This document shows, piece by piece, positions 18,968 to 28,210 of a DNA stretch of 64,000 bases (within the stretch, counting starts at the first letter, position 1; each line of letters begins with the position of its first letter). The notes beneath the pieces were generated by a model. That model saw nothing but the letters and a program-made list of their open reading frames with translations. It had not been told where the DNA came from and ran no database searches. Source of the DNA: Saccharomycopsis malanga (lineage: Eukaryota > Ascomycota > Saccharomycetes > Ascoideales > Saccharomycopsidaceae); NCBI GenBank assembly GCA_004014935.1, contig CP025321.1, forward strand, positions 1,736,001 through 1,800,000, read 5' to 3'. Position numbers and translations under genes: made by a program.

Positions 18968-21037
18968 ATGACAAGTCTTCAAATAAAAACCCTTGTCAAC
19001 CAAAAAGAATCGTTCAATGTGTTTCACAATGAAAATGAAACAATTCAAAGCTTAAAGTTGAAAATTGCCTCTTCTTGTAGTTTGAATGTTGAGAACATTC
19101 GATTGTACACTGAACTCTGCGATAATGTTCTGGTGAGTAGTCTTAATAGCAAAGGTTTCTATGTGGGATATGAATTCTTTCCCGAGACTCAAGGAATTGA
19201 GGACATTATTGAAGGGGGAATAGTTGATGCGGTAGTTAGTCAGGACAATACTACAGGTCAGGATTTATCAATTAGTCAGGATATTGTGAATAGTCAGACT
19301 TTGGTGAATAATCAGGATTTAATGAATAATCAAAATATATTGAATAGTCAGGATTTAGTAAATAATCACAGTATATTGAATAATCAAAATTTGATGAATA
19401 ACCAAGAAAGTGTCCGAAATTTGGATAACCAAACTATTGATTCAAATATAAATAATGAGAACTCCGAAAATATCTGTTCAAATATAATTAACGATGAATT
19501 GGAAATTAGTAACCAACAAACTGATCAAGCTGCAGATGAAAATCCTCTCAGTCATGCCACTATTGTAAACAATGAGGAAATTAGCCACAATAATGAAATT
19601 GGTCAAATTGATGAAGGTGATTTGGATGACTCTAGTCAGGCATCACACAATATTGTTAGTAGTAGTGTTGAAGAAGATATGTCTGCTTCTATGCTGACTG
19701 TTACAGAAGCTGAACCAATTTTAACTTCTAATTTGATTGCCGAAAGACCTCAAAATGTTCGATCATCTTCTACTGCCAAAAACTCATTTTCCTTGGCCAG
19801 TTCACTTGAGCAAAACCTTCAAACCAATACATCAACTAACATTCTGGCGAGTACAACTACCGTTGATAATAATTTACTGGAACGGACAACAATTAATGTT
19901 CCTGATGACCGATCAACAGTTGAAGATTTATCCAATGGATCTTTAACCTCTAGAAGAACATCTCTTTCTCTGCCAATCATCACACAACACCCTCAACCAT
20001 CGTCATTACTGCGTACCACTAGTATTACGTCTAGTTCTGTTGAGCCTAATGACGGTTTGCCTTCGTATGATTCTGTAACTTCCTCTAGAATGTCCACCAC
20101 GTCCAGAATATCTTCCCCTCGAATGTCTATTTCTTCCAGAGCGTCAGTGTCTCCCAGAATATCTAATAGAACCGTTGTACGGACTCTTGATCCATTGCAA
20201 AACCAGATTTCGCAGGAAAATGAACTACCACCTTCCTTTGATGAAATACACACCACTCAACGGGTGGGATCTTCTGTAGAAGAACCTCCAGCTTATGCCG
20301 TGGAATCTACCACCATAACATTGATAGCATGGACCCCTCGAGGTGCTGTAGTTTTGCTTTTGGGCGAGTTTGGTAAGGTTAAGGATATCAGTAGACTTAT
20401 TCAAGAGGAAACAAACATTCCGAAGGAAAACCAGATTATAAAAGATTTTTCCGGAAATACATTAACCCCAGAATCATACATCCAACATATACCAGACATT
20501 GCAGACTTTCCACACCTAATAATAAAACAAACACATATGGAAACCGCTTTGGCTCTGGACATCAACAATGCCCAGACTTTGAAAATAAGAGTAGTGAACC
20601 GTGGCAGTAAAATCCATATTGTACAATGTGATTTGTCTGACAGTGTCAGTGAACTCAAGCAAATCATGAAACTTCAAGCGGGAATCAATCCAAGTTGGCA
20701 AAAACTTGTTTTTAAAGGAACAATTCTACAAAACGACCGTTCTTTGGCAAGTTATGGAATAAGAAAAATGAATGAAATTTTCCTCTTTTTACTTCGGAAA
20801 TCAGCGATTGTCATAGAAATCATTTTCTTCAATAACAACTCAAAAACATTCTTAGAAGTGTCTCCCGAAGTTTCCATCGAGGAAATTAAGAATATGGCCA
20901 AAGAAAATCTCACAATCAATTGTTTTTCTGAAAATTTGACTCTCTGGTTTGACGCCAAGGAAATTAACTCCTCGGGAACTTTGGAAAGTTGTGGAATCAC
21001 CCAAGATTCTCGTCTTGTTCTCATTCAAGTGGTGTAA
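18968..21037 (+). CDS. Multi-ubiquitin-like-domain protein with a PPxY motif
   Basis: A 689-aa protein that I cannot assign to a named gene. The N-terminal 50 residues look ubiquitin-like. Residues about 100-145 are Asn/Gln-rich repeats of the NNQDLMNNQNILNSQ type. Residues about 150-440 are Ser/Thr-rich and disordered. Three consecutive ubiquitin-like segments close the protein: about 447-522, 535-611 and 612-689. The middle one is the clearest (LKIRVV, SVSELKQIM, WQKLVFKGTILQNDRSLASYGI). EEPPAYAVE (residues about 439-447) contains a PPxY motif, with related LPSY and PPSF nearby. PPxY motifs bind WW domains of Rsp5/Nedd4 ligases. A role as Rsp5 adaptor or substrate, or as a ubiquitin-receptor scaffold, is inference. 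No C-terminal di-glycine is present, so it is not a conjugatable modifier. Confidence 0.75.
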   Translation: MTSLQIKTLVNQKESFNVFHNENETIQSLKLKIASSCSLNVENIRLYTELCDNVLVSSLNSKGFYVGYEFFPETQGIEDIIEGGIVDAVVSQDNTTGQDLSISQDIVNSQTLVNNQDLMNNQNILNSQDLVNNHSILNNQNLMNNQESVRNLDNQTIDSNINNENSENICSNIINDELEISNQQTDQAADENPLSHATIVNNEEISHNNEIGQIDEGDLDDSSQASHNIVSSSVEEDMSASMLTVTEAEPILTSNLIAERPQNVRSSSTAKNSFSLASSLEQNLQTNTSTNILASTTTVDNNLLERTTINVPDDRSTVEDLSNGSLTSRRTSLSLPIITQHPQPSSLLRTTSITSSSVEPNDGLPSYDSVTSSRMSTTSRISSPRMSISSRASVSPRISNRTVVRTLDPLQNQISQENELPPSFDEIHTTQRVGSSVEEPPAYAVESTTITLIAWTPRGAVVLLLGEFGKVKDISRLIQEETNIPKENQIIKDFSGNTLTPESYIQHIPDIADFPHLIIKQTHMETALALDINNAQTLKIRVVNRGSKIHIVQCDLSDSVSELKQIMKLQAGINPSWQKLVFKGTILQNDRSLASYGIRKMNEIFLFLLRKSAIVIEIIFFNNNSKTFLEVSPEVSIEEIKNMAKENLTINCFSENLTLWFDAKEINSSGTLESCGITQDSRLVLIQVV

Positions 21038-21429
21038 TGTGTCAATTCTTGACGGCCCAAGGGAACTTTAGTGTGATTTTATATAGGATGTAATGCACTG
21101 CCCTTTACCATTTAACTAAATGCACAGTACTATAGAAAGGACAAAACAGTAGTGGATAGGAAAAATGTAAGATTCCAATTACAAGTTATCCAGACTTGGA
21201 CGTACATACAAACTTTGTTTTTCAAAGTTTACAATAAACTATAGATATCTATGAGCTGTACAATCCTTAAATAGAAGCTGTTTTCTAATTAAAGTCTAAT
21301 TACTCCATTTGAAAAACCTAAAGCTCATCTTATAAATCAGCATTACCTAATAAATAAGTAGTTCTTTGCGCAATAAGACTATATATTATATTGAAGAATT
21401 GTATAAACAGGGGTGCCCGACCCCGTGTT

Positions 21430-21453
21430 TTTGCCACCTTATTGAGTGGCAAA
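21430..21453. promoter_or_regulatory. Inverted pair of PACE (Rpn4) sites upstream of ECM29
   Basis: TTTGCCACC (21430-21438) is a perfect reverse PACE (GGTGGCAAA). AGTGGCAAA (21445-21453) matches 8 of 9 on the forward strand. They lie 92-115 bp before the ECM29 start. Rpn4 drives proteasome genes through this element in S. cerevisiae, which fits a proteasome-associated gene. Confidence 0.65.
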
Positions 21454-21544
21454 TATACACTATAATCATAACAGATTTATAAACTGATAGTTCCCACCAA
21501 CTGATGGTGTTTAAAACCAGCTATTTTGACTGCAAACTGACACA

Positions 21545-24500
21545 ATGGAGGCCGAGATAGCGCTTATAGATAAAGTCGAGCTACGAATTACGGTGGCGAG
21601 TTCAGATACCAAGTTTGAGCAGTGTTTAGGGACGTTTTTGGCACCTCTACTTCTCAAACTTGCCTCTCCTCACAATGCTGTTAGAAGCAAAGTGTTGAAG
21701 TTTGTGGCCCATTTGATGGTTCGAATCAACTCCTGTGCAAATGTTAAATTGCCCATCACTAAGCTTTTGGAGCAGATCAAATCTGGCGCTCCGGACTTCT
21801 ACCAGGTCAAATTGTACTCGTATTTGTTTGTTTCTAAAGGGTTAGAGCGCGAGACAGACCCAGAGGCTAATGTGAGGCTTATTCCGCTTGTGGTAGAGTG
21901 TCTTGAAGAGGAATTGAAGAGCAGTGGCGCCAATTACAATGCTGTTCTTGCTAGGGGATTCAATATTTTGTTAAAACTCATTAACAAACTCGATGAAAAG
22001 ACCTGGAAACAGTTTGATACGGCTTTCCCTGATATATATAGAAACACTGGTCATTTCACAAGTAATTTTCTACATCTTGACAAGGATGTATGGAAGTTTA
22101 TCTTCAAAATCTTCTGTAAACTCTATCTTCTTTTGCCCGGGCCTCAAGATCTTCCCGAGTCTTATTATTGTCCTGGATTAACCAATAAGGAAGTCCGGTT
22201 CTTTTCGTATGACGCTGGCATGGCCATCACTTATCAGTTTCTTTCCGCAGTCAAGGCAAAAGTATTACATCTTCTTGCTTTGTTGGATCTCAACGAGCCT
22301 GTTATAAAAGAAAACGGCCATTGTTATCTTCTTCTTCTCTTCGCTAGTGTTGATAGCAGCTCCAACATCAACGGAATGGCTACCAATTTGCTCAGAAAAG
22401 TCGATATCAACAAAACGCTTTTAGACAATGTTCTTCAGCCCACAATCGAGTACTTCCTAGGCACAAGTGAGAAAAAACCAGTATCCACAAAAGTCCAGGA
22501 AACCATTATCTCTAGTGTTTTTCTCAAGAGCTGTAAAATATTGACCGTAGACCCGAAAACACTAAAAGAAATATCCTTGCAAGGTCTTGCCAGTAGTAAT
22601 GCAAAGTTTAGAAAAATGTCTCTCATGTTCACCCAATATGTGGCTGTCAAATCTGTGCTCAGCACATACAATAAAGAAATGGCTGCCACCATTAAAAATG
22701 CCATCATGAGCGACGGCTGGCCTAGAATGCAAACCAGTAATATACCTTCCGTAAAGCTTTCAGCAGCTTTCCAGAATAGAAAGTTGCAGTACGAAACACT
22801 CTCTGATCTTCTTGCCAACGAACAATCGCTATTGTTATCTGAAGACCTCGACTATTTGGTCTTTTTGTTCAACTCTCTCAAAGGTGAGGATCCAGACAAT
22901 GTTTCCGTAGTGCAGGATGTTGTTTCAAAGTTGATTAACAGCTTTGTGAGATTTTACATGGAAAGTCAGCAACAGAAAGCCACATTGGGAAACAAACTTA
23001 AAGTTTTTTTCAGAGACTTTCTAACTAGAGATTTCAATGAAGATAAAGATGGTGACACTCACATGTCTAATTCATCAGCAATTTACTCTTGCCGATACTT
23101 GGCTCTTAAGTTCATCAATGCTTTGTTTGATTACAATGACGTTGAAGCAAGATTCTTGAATGTTTATGGTTCTTTGAAAACAAACCGGTATGATGTGCTA
23201 GAAACCAGTTCTAAAGGATTGAATCCATACTGGTTTTCCATCAACAAGTCTTCTTTTGCTGATGATACAAAAACCACCAAGGAACTCTTGGGATTAAACC
23301 AAATTACTGTTGAGTTTCCTTCGTTCGATAAGCTTGTACTTCAATTTCAAAAGGAATTTAATTATTACAGTAAATATCGTAGCAGTTGCATTCTTCCGGA
23401 TATTCTTCTCACCGCATTCCAGTACTTGCTCAAGGTATTGGTTATGGAAAGTATCAAGGGGAAAACCACTGTGATTGCCATAGATTCCGATTGGGATTTC
23501 AGAGTTTTGAAAGCGATAGAGTTGGATGAGAAGGTGAGGTCTCTAACCATAACACATTTACATGCTTTAGGTGGTCAGGATTGGTTTTTATGGTATTTAC
23601 AAACTATTTGCGAATGTTATTTGTCAACTTCTATATTCCATTCAATTGCTCAGCTGGGTACAAGAAACAACTCATATGTTTATGATAATATCATATGCTA
23701 CGGCGAAACATTCAATTCCATTGTTTCTCTTGCATCAGAGAAGGTGCTTTCGCAGATTGCTACTGAAAAGACCCTTACTAGACTAGTAGATATTGTAGTG
23801 GAAAACATCACAAACAAGACATTCTATGCCAGACTCATCCAGGAAGAGTCTGTGACTGTTGTAGCAAGAACTATGGGTGTTTTAACTGCGTCCTGTCATG
23901 ATACGGCTTGTGTTAAAGACATTATTACCAGGCTTTCAGCACAAGACTCTGAGAATAGCGATTTCACGGTGTCCAGACTAGATATTGTGTCCAATATAAT
24001 TGGCCGTCTAGCACTTACTGGCAAGGTGTGGAATGTTATTGATGAGCTGTACTTCTCAGAGTTTTTGGCTGGTTTTCGTGAGGCTTTGACGTGCAGTTTC
24101 GACAGCAAGAATTGGAAACATTACGAGACGTTGTTGGCTGGGTTGAACGAGCTTGCAAAATACGGCATGCTTAAGAACAAGAATATAAAAGATATCAAGG
24201 ATTTGGTTGAGGTTAGGGTGAAGAAATGTGATGAAAAGTCTGTAGTGAGCTGGTCGTATTTGTCATTGGTGTCTTCTGACAACTACATCGAAACAGTGTA
24301 CAAAACACATACTTCCAAGCAAACCGAATACTTGTTTTCCAGTGGCGAGGCATTGTCCGTTCTTGCTGCTGGTTGGAACTCTAAAGTTTTGTATAAAACT
24401 TTGGATATTCAAGGATATTCTGTGCAGAGTCTTGAAAACCTTACTAATCAAGTGGATAATGTGATACTTGTATTGTCAATGCTTTTGAAAGGATGTGCAG

Positions 24501-27241
24501 AATCAAAACCATCGTTACGTAAAGCGTGTTGCATTTGGCTATTATCATTGGTTCAGTATTGTGGACATCTTGAGCCAGTTTATAGCAGAGCCAAGGAGAT
24601 CAATGTAGCTTTTATGCGCTTTTTGGCTGACAATGACGATTTAGTGCAAGAGTCTGCTTCCACAGGATTGAGTTTGATCTACGAAATGGGTGATTCAGAC
24701 TTGAAAGAATCGTTGGTCAAAGGATTGATGAAATCGTTCACTGATAGTTCCACAAAATGGACAGCAGGAACAGTTGACGAGAACACAGAATTGTTTGAAC
24801 CAGGAGTGCTAAACACACCAGACGGCTCAATCTCCACATACAAAGACATTCTCAACTTGGCTTCTGATGTCGGAGACCCTAGCTTGGTATACAAATTCAT
24901 GTCATTGACCAAAAGCTCTGCTCTCTGGACATCGCGCAAAGGCGTAGCCTTTGGGTTGGGTAACATCATGTCCAAGTCCAGCTTGGACAAGTTGCTTCGT
25001 GACAATGACGATTTGACCAAGCGGCTTGTTGTGAAATTGTATCGTTACAAATTCGATCCTAATGAAAATGTAGCACGTTCCATGGCAGATATTTGGAACA
25101 TTCTTATTCCCAACGGCTCCAAGGTTGTAGAGCAGAATTTTGACTTGATATTGAACGAGCTTTTAAGCAGTATCAGTAATAGGGAATGGCGTGTACGGGA
25201 AGCCAGCACCACTGCTTTGGTTGACTTGTTACAAACAATCAAATTAGATAAATACGAAGACCGATTGGAAGATGTGTGGACGTTGGCATTTAGATCCATG
25301 GACGATATCAAAGAATCTGTTCGTGACTCTGGCACCAAGTTGGTGAAGTTTCTCGCTAACAGTTTGATCCGGTCTGTAGAAACAGCTGGCCAGAAAAATT
25401 ATCAGAAGCTTCTTGGCAAGCTCATTCCATTTTTGACAGGCACCAAGGGGATATTAAGCAGTGTAGAAGAGGTCCGCAGTTATTCATTGTCTATAATACT
25501 TAAGCTTTGCAAAGATGCTGGGAACGTGTTGAAACCATTTATTCCTGGGTTAGTTGAGGAATTGTTGGTTCTCATGTCCACATTAGAACCGCAGATTGTC
25601 AACTATTTGGCCTTGAATGCAGATAAATACAATATGACTGCGGCGGACATCGATGCCAAACGGTTGACAGGAGTAGGCCATTCGCCTATGATGGAGGCAA
25701 TAGAACGGATGCTTGACTTGCTCAGTGATGATATCATGAAAGAGTTTATTGCAAAGTTGAACACAGCAGCAAAGAAATCAGTAGGACTCCCTTCCAAAGT
25801 GGCTGCCAGCAAGGTCATAGTCACGCTTGTTGTCAAACATCTTCCTTTGCTCAGTGAGTCACACTGTGCCTTGTTGTTGAAGACTTGTATGAACCAGTTG
25901 AACGACCGGAACGAAACAGTAGCAATAGCTTATGCCAACGCAGCAGGGTATTTATGTAGAGTATGTAAACTCAGCCTGGTCCTCAGGTACGGGAAACATC
26001 TCCAGGATTTGTATTTCGAATACAAAAGCGAACAGGACCGTAAGATTGTAGCCATGGGTGTCGATTCCATTGCAAAACATTCCACCGACAAGTTCAACTC
26101 AGTGTCCAGTTTCTTCTTGCCATTTGCCTTTGTCTGTCAGTATGATGACAACAAACAGATATCTGAGATTTTCAAAAATGTCTGGATCGAAAACACTGGC
26201 GGAAAATCAGCTGTAAGGTTATATATCAATGAGATCTCCACCATAGTTGCGACTCATTTGCAATCACAGCACTATTCCATCAGACAAATATGTGCAAAAG
26301 CAATTGCCTCGGCTTGCACCTTGATGAGTTCCAACAGTCTAGATGGCAATATCAGTGGTTTGAATGATGATATGGTTATCCTGCTTTTCGATATACTATT
26401 GGATGCCAATAAAGGCCGCTCCTGGAAAGGAAAAGAGGCAGTTCTAGATGCCCTTGTCACTTTTGCTGAGAATTTCAAAGCTAGTGTAGTCGAACAGCTG
26501 GATTTGTATAAAAAGATTGAAAGCACTCTTCTTACACAAGCTAAAGGACGCAATAAACAATACCAAAAACAAGCAATCACCTCACTTGGGAAATTTGCTC
26601 TGATATTCCCTGCTGAGAAAATATATCAAGAAGAATTAGCTGTAGTCAAACCTTTTCTTCAAGATTCATTCTACGAACAGTCTGACACTGACAGTGAAGA
26701 TTCGCTGAGCGAAAAAATCAAAACAGATACAAAACAGTATTCTAAATCTTCTGCAATCAATATCCAGCGTGAAGCTAACAACATCCAACTCTTAGAAACC
26801 CTAGCAAGAAGTTTTTCGCTAGCCAACCGCAATTACGTTCCGTTAGACTTACTTGAATACTTATTCACCAAAGCATTTGCAGGTTTGTTTACTCTGGCCC
26901 ATGTCATTTCAACATGGAGAAGTAAAATTGCCATTTGTGAAGATACAAACATCATTTTGGAACACATTATAAAGAATAATCTCAATTCTAGTGTTTCAAG
27001 CAAGGTAGATGTGCCTGAAGTTTACTTAAGAGCATTATACGAAACTTTAAGAGACCATTGTCTTAGCGATAACGAGATTGAGAACATAAGAGTGCAAGCA
27101 GTCCGTTCTATTGGTAAAATTCTTAAAGTGTTGGACCCTGCTTCCTCACTTAAAAACGAAATTTGCACTCAATTGGAAAAGATGTCTGTAACCGATCCAT
27201 CTACAATTGTGAGAACAGAAATTCAAAGTGTACAATGTTAA
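21545..27241 (+). CDS. ECM29: Proteasome adaptor and scaffold protein ECM29
   Basis: A single 1898-aa frame, close to the family length (about 1870 aa in S. cerevisiae). It opens with EAEIALIDKVELRI and the block FEQCLGTFLAPLLLKLASP, characteristic of Ecm29. The rest is HEAT-like helical repeats. The conserved central block SLVYKFMSLTKSSALWTSRKGVAFGLG (near residue 1115) and the region EREWRVREAS-like (SNREWRVREASTTALVDLLQ) are family hallmarks. Ecm29 binds both the 19S cap and the 20S core, stabilises or inhibits the 26S particle, and links it to quality control. An acidic low-complexity stretch (SDTDSEDSLSEK) lies near residue 1715. No intron or frameshift is apparent. Confidence 0.95.
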   Translation: MEAEIALIDKVELRITVASSDTKFEQCLGTFLAPLLLKLASPHNAVRSKVLKFVAHLMVRINSCANVKLPITKLLEQIKSGAPDFYQVKLYSYLFVSKGLERETDPEANVRLIPLVVECLEEELKSSGANYNAVLARGFNILLKLINKLDEKTWKQFDTAFPDIYRNTGHFTSNFLHLDKDVWKFIFKIFCKLYLLLPGPQDLPESYYCPGLTNKEVRFFSYDAGMAITYQFLSAVKAKVLHLLALLDLNEPVIKENGHCYLLLLFASVDSSSNINGMATNLLRKVDINKTLLDNVLQPTIEYFLGTSEKKPVSTKVQETIISSVFLKSCKILTVDPKTLKEISLQGLASSNAKFRKMSLMFTQYVAVKSVLSTYNKEMAATIKNAIMSDGWPRMQTSNIPSVKLSAAFQNRKLQYETLSDLLANEQSLLLSEDLDYLVFLFNSLKGEDPDNVSVVQDVVSKLINSFVRFYMESQQQKATLGNKLKVFFRDFLTRDFNEDKDGDTHMSNSSAIYSCRYLALKFINALFDYNDVEARFLNVYGSLKTNRYDVLETSSKGLNPYWFSINKSSFADDTKTTKELLGLNQITVEFPSFDKLVLQFQKEFNYYSKYRSSCILPDILLTAFQYLLKVLVMESIKGKTTVIAIDSDWDFRVLKAIELDEKVRSLTITHLHALGGQDWFLWYLQTICECYLSTSIFHSIAQLGTRNNSYVYDNIICYGETFNSIVSLASEKVLSQIATEKTLTRLVDIVVENITNKTFYARLIQEESVTVVARTMGVLTASCHDTACVKDIITRLSAQDSENSDFTVSRLDIVSNIIGRLALTGKVWNVIDELYFSEFLAGFREALTCSFDSKNWKHYETLLAGLNELAKYGMLKNKNIKDIKDLVEVRVKKCDEKSVVSWSYLSLVSSDNYIETVYKTHTSKQTEYLFSSGEALSVLAAGWNSKVLYKTLDIQGYSVQSLENLTNQVDNVILVLSMLLKGCAESKPSLRKACCIWLLSLVQYCGHLEPVYSRAKEINVAFMRFLADNDDLVQESASTGLSLIYEMGDSDLKESLVKGLMKSFTDSSTKWTAGTVDENTELFEPGVLNTPDGSISTYKDILNLASDVGDPSLVYKFMSLTKSSALWTSRKGVAFGLGNIMSKSSLDKLLRDNDDLTKRLVVKLYRYKFDPNENVARSMADIWNILIPNGSKVVEQNFDLILNELLSSISNREWRVREASTTALVDLLQTIKLDKYEDRLEDVWTLAFRSMDDIKESVRDSGTKLVKFLANSLIRSVETAGQKNYQKLLGKLIPFLTGTKGILSSVEEVRSYSLSIILKLCKDAGNVLKPFIPGLVEELLVLMSTLEPQIVNYLALNADKYNMTAADIDAKRLTGVGHSPMMEAIERMLDLLSDDIMKEFIAKLNTAAKKSVGLPSKVAASKVIVTLVVKHLPLLSESHCALLLKTCMNQLNDRNETVAIAYANAAGYLCRVCKLSLVLRYGKHLQDLYFEYKSEQDRKIVAMGVDSIAKHSTDKFNSVSSFFLPFAFVCQYDDNKQISEIFKNVWIENTGGKSAVRLYINEISTIVATHLQSQHYSIRQICAKAIASACTLMSSNSLDGNISGLNDDMVILLFDILLDANKGRSWKGKEAVLDALVTFAENFKASVVEQLDLYKKIESTLLTQAKGRNKQYQKQAITSLGKFALIFPAEKIYQEELAVVKPFLQDSFYEQSDTDSEDSLSEKIKTDTKQYSKSSAINIQREANNIQLLETLARSFSLANRNYVPLDLLEYLFTKAFAGLFTLAHVISTWRSKIAICEDTNIILEHIIKNNLNSSVSSKVDVPEVYLRALYETLRDHCLSDNEIENIRVQAVRSIGKILKVLDPASSLKNEICTQLEKMSVTDPSTIVRTEIQSVQC

Positions 27242-28210
27242 TTGTTTCAACTAGGCATTACTAGTATTATTAATTATGGGTCTTTTTGAGTAGTAGTCGA
27301 TGGTATAGTGTATTGAATCTTTTGAGTTCCATAATGGTGTTGTCTGATTTATTTTGATTTAGTTTTTATCATTAAAGGGTATACATTTGTGTGTTTTCAA
27401 ACAGATCATTTCTATCATATTACAATCTTACAATATATAATTTCATATTCAATTTAGCCAGTTATAACATTGAGGAAAACTTATAGAGATTTGTCGATTT
27501 AATTTATTATTCCATTTGAATGCCTTCTTTGTCGTTCATTTTCTGTAATAAAGTAGCCATAATTTAAACTGTTTCTGTAGCACTAGTACTTCTAATGTTT
27601 AACTACGTTTTTCAGGATTATCTTATTTTGTACTCATAAATAATGGCATAAATGTTGATAAAAACTGTCATTAGAACATTTGTAAAGGATTTGCCATGTA
27701 TTATCATTATTGATGTAGAAAGGCATTCCTAATCTACTTTCAAAGTCCAATGTGAAACTCTGAGTAGCATTTATCTGAACTCTTATATTCACCTTCCGTC
27801 CACTGCTTATAACTCTTTCCCCACCTTATTGTCCTTTATATACTATGTTCAATCCCAGGTAGCCTTTACATGGACTCTTATTTATACCATATTATCATTA
27901 TTTCGTTTGATTCTCTTCTTTTTTTGGTAATAATTTAATCTATTTCTACTTTGTAGTTGTCAAATACTTTTCTCCTGTTTGAGAAATGACCAAAATGCTA
28001 AATCTTTCATTATGTGAGTTCACAAGATGGTAAAGAACTCACATTACTGTTATTCAAATTGCTACAGACATTGCTTGTTCCTTCATTTTACATCTCTCAT
28101 TATAGTCAGTTCTCTGTAATAAAAAAACAACAGTAACAAAACTCAAACGCTAACTAACAGCTAAGGAGTGGTATATTTACACTGATATATAATACAAACA
28201 ATACAAAAGT
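27242..28210. other. Convergent intergenic region, nothing recognised
   Basis: About 970 bp between the 3' ends of ECM29 and the WD40 gene. It is AT-rich with T-rich runs typical of yeast 3' flanks. No repeat copy, tRNA or credible open frame is seen. Confidence 0.6.
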
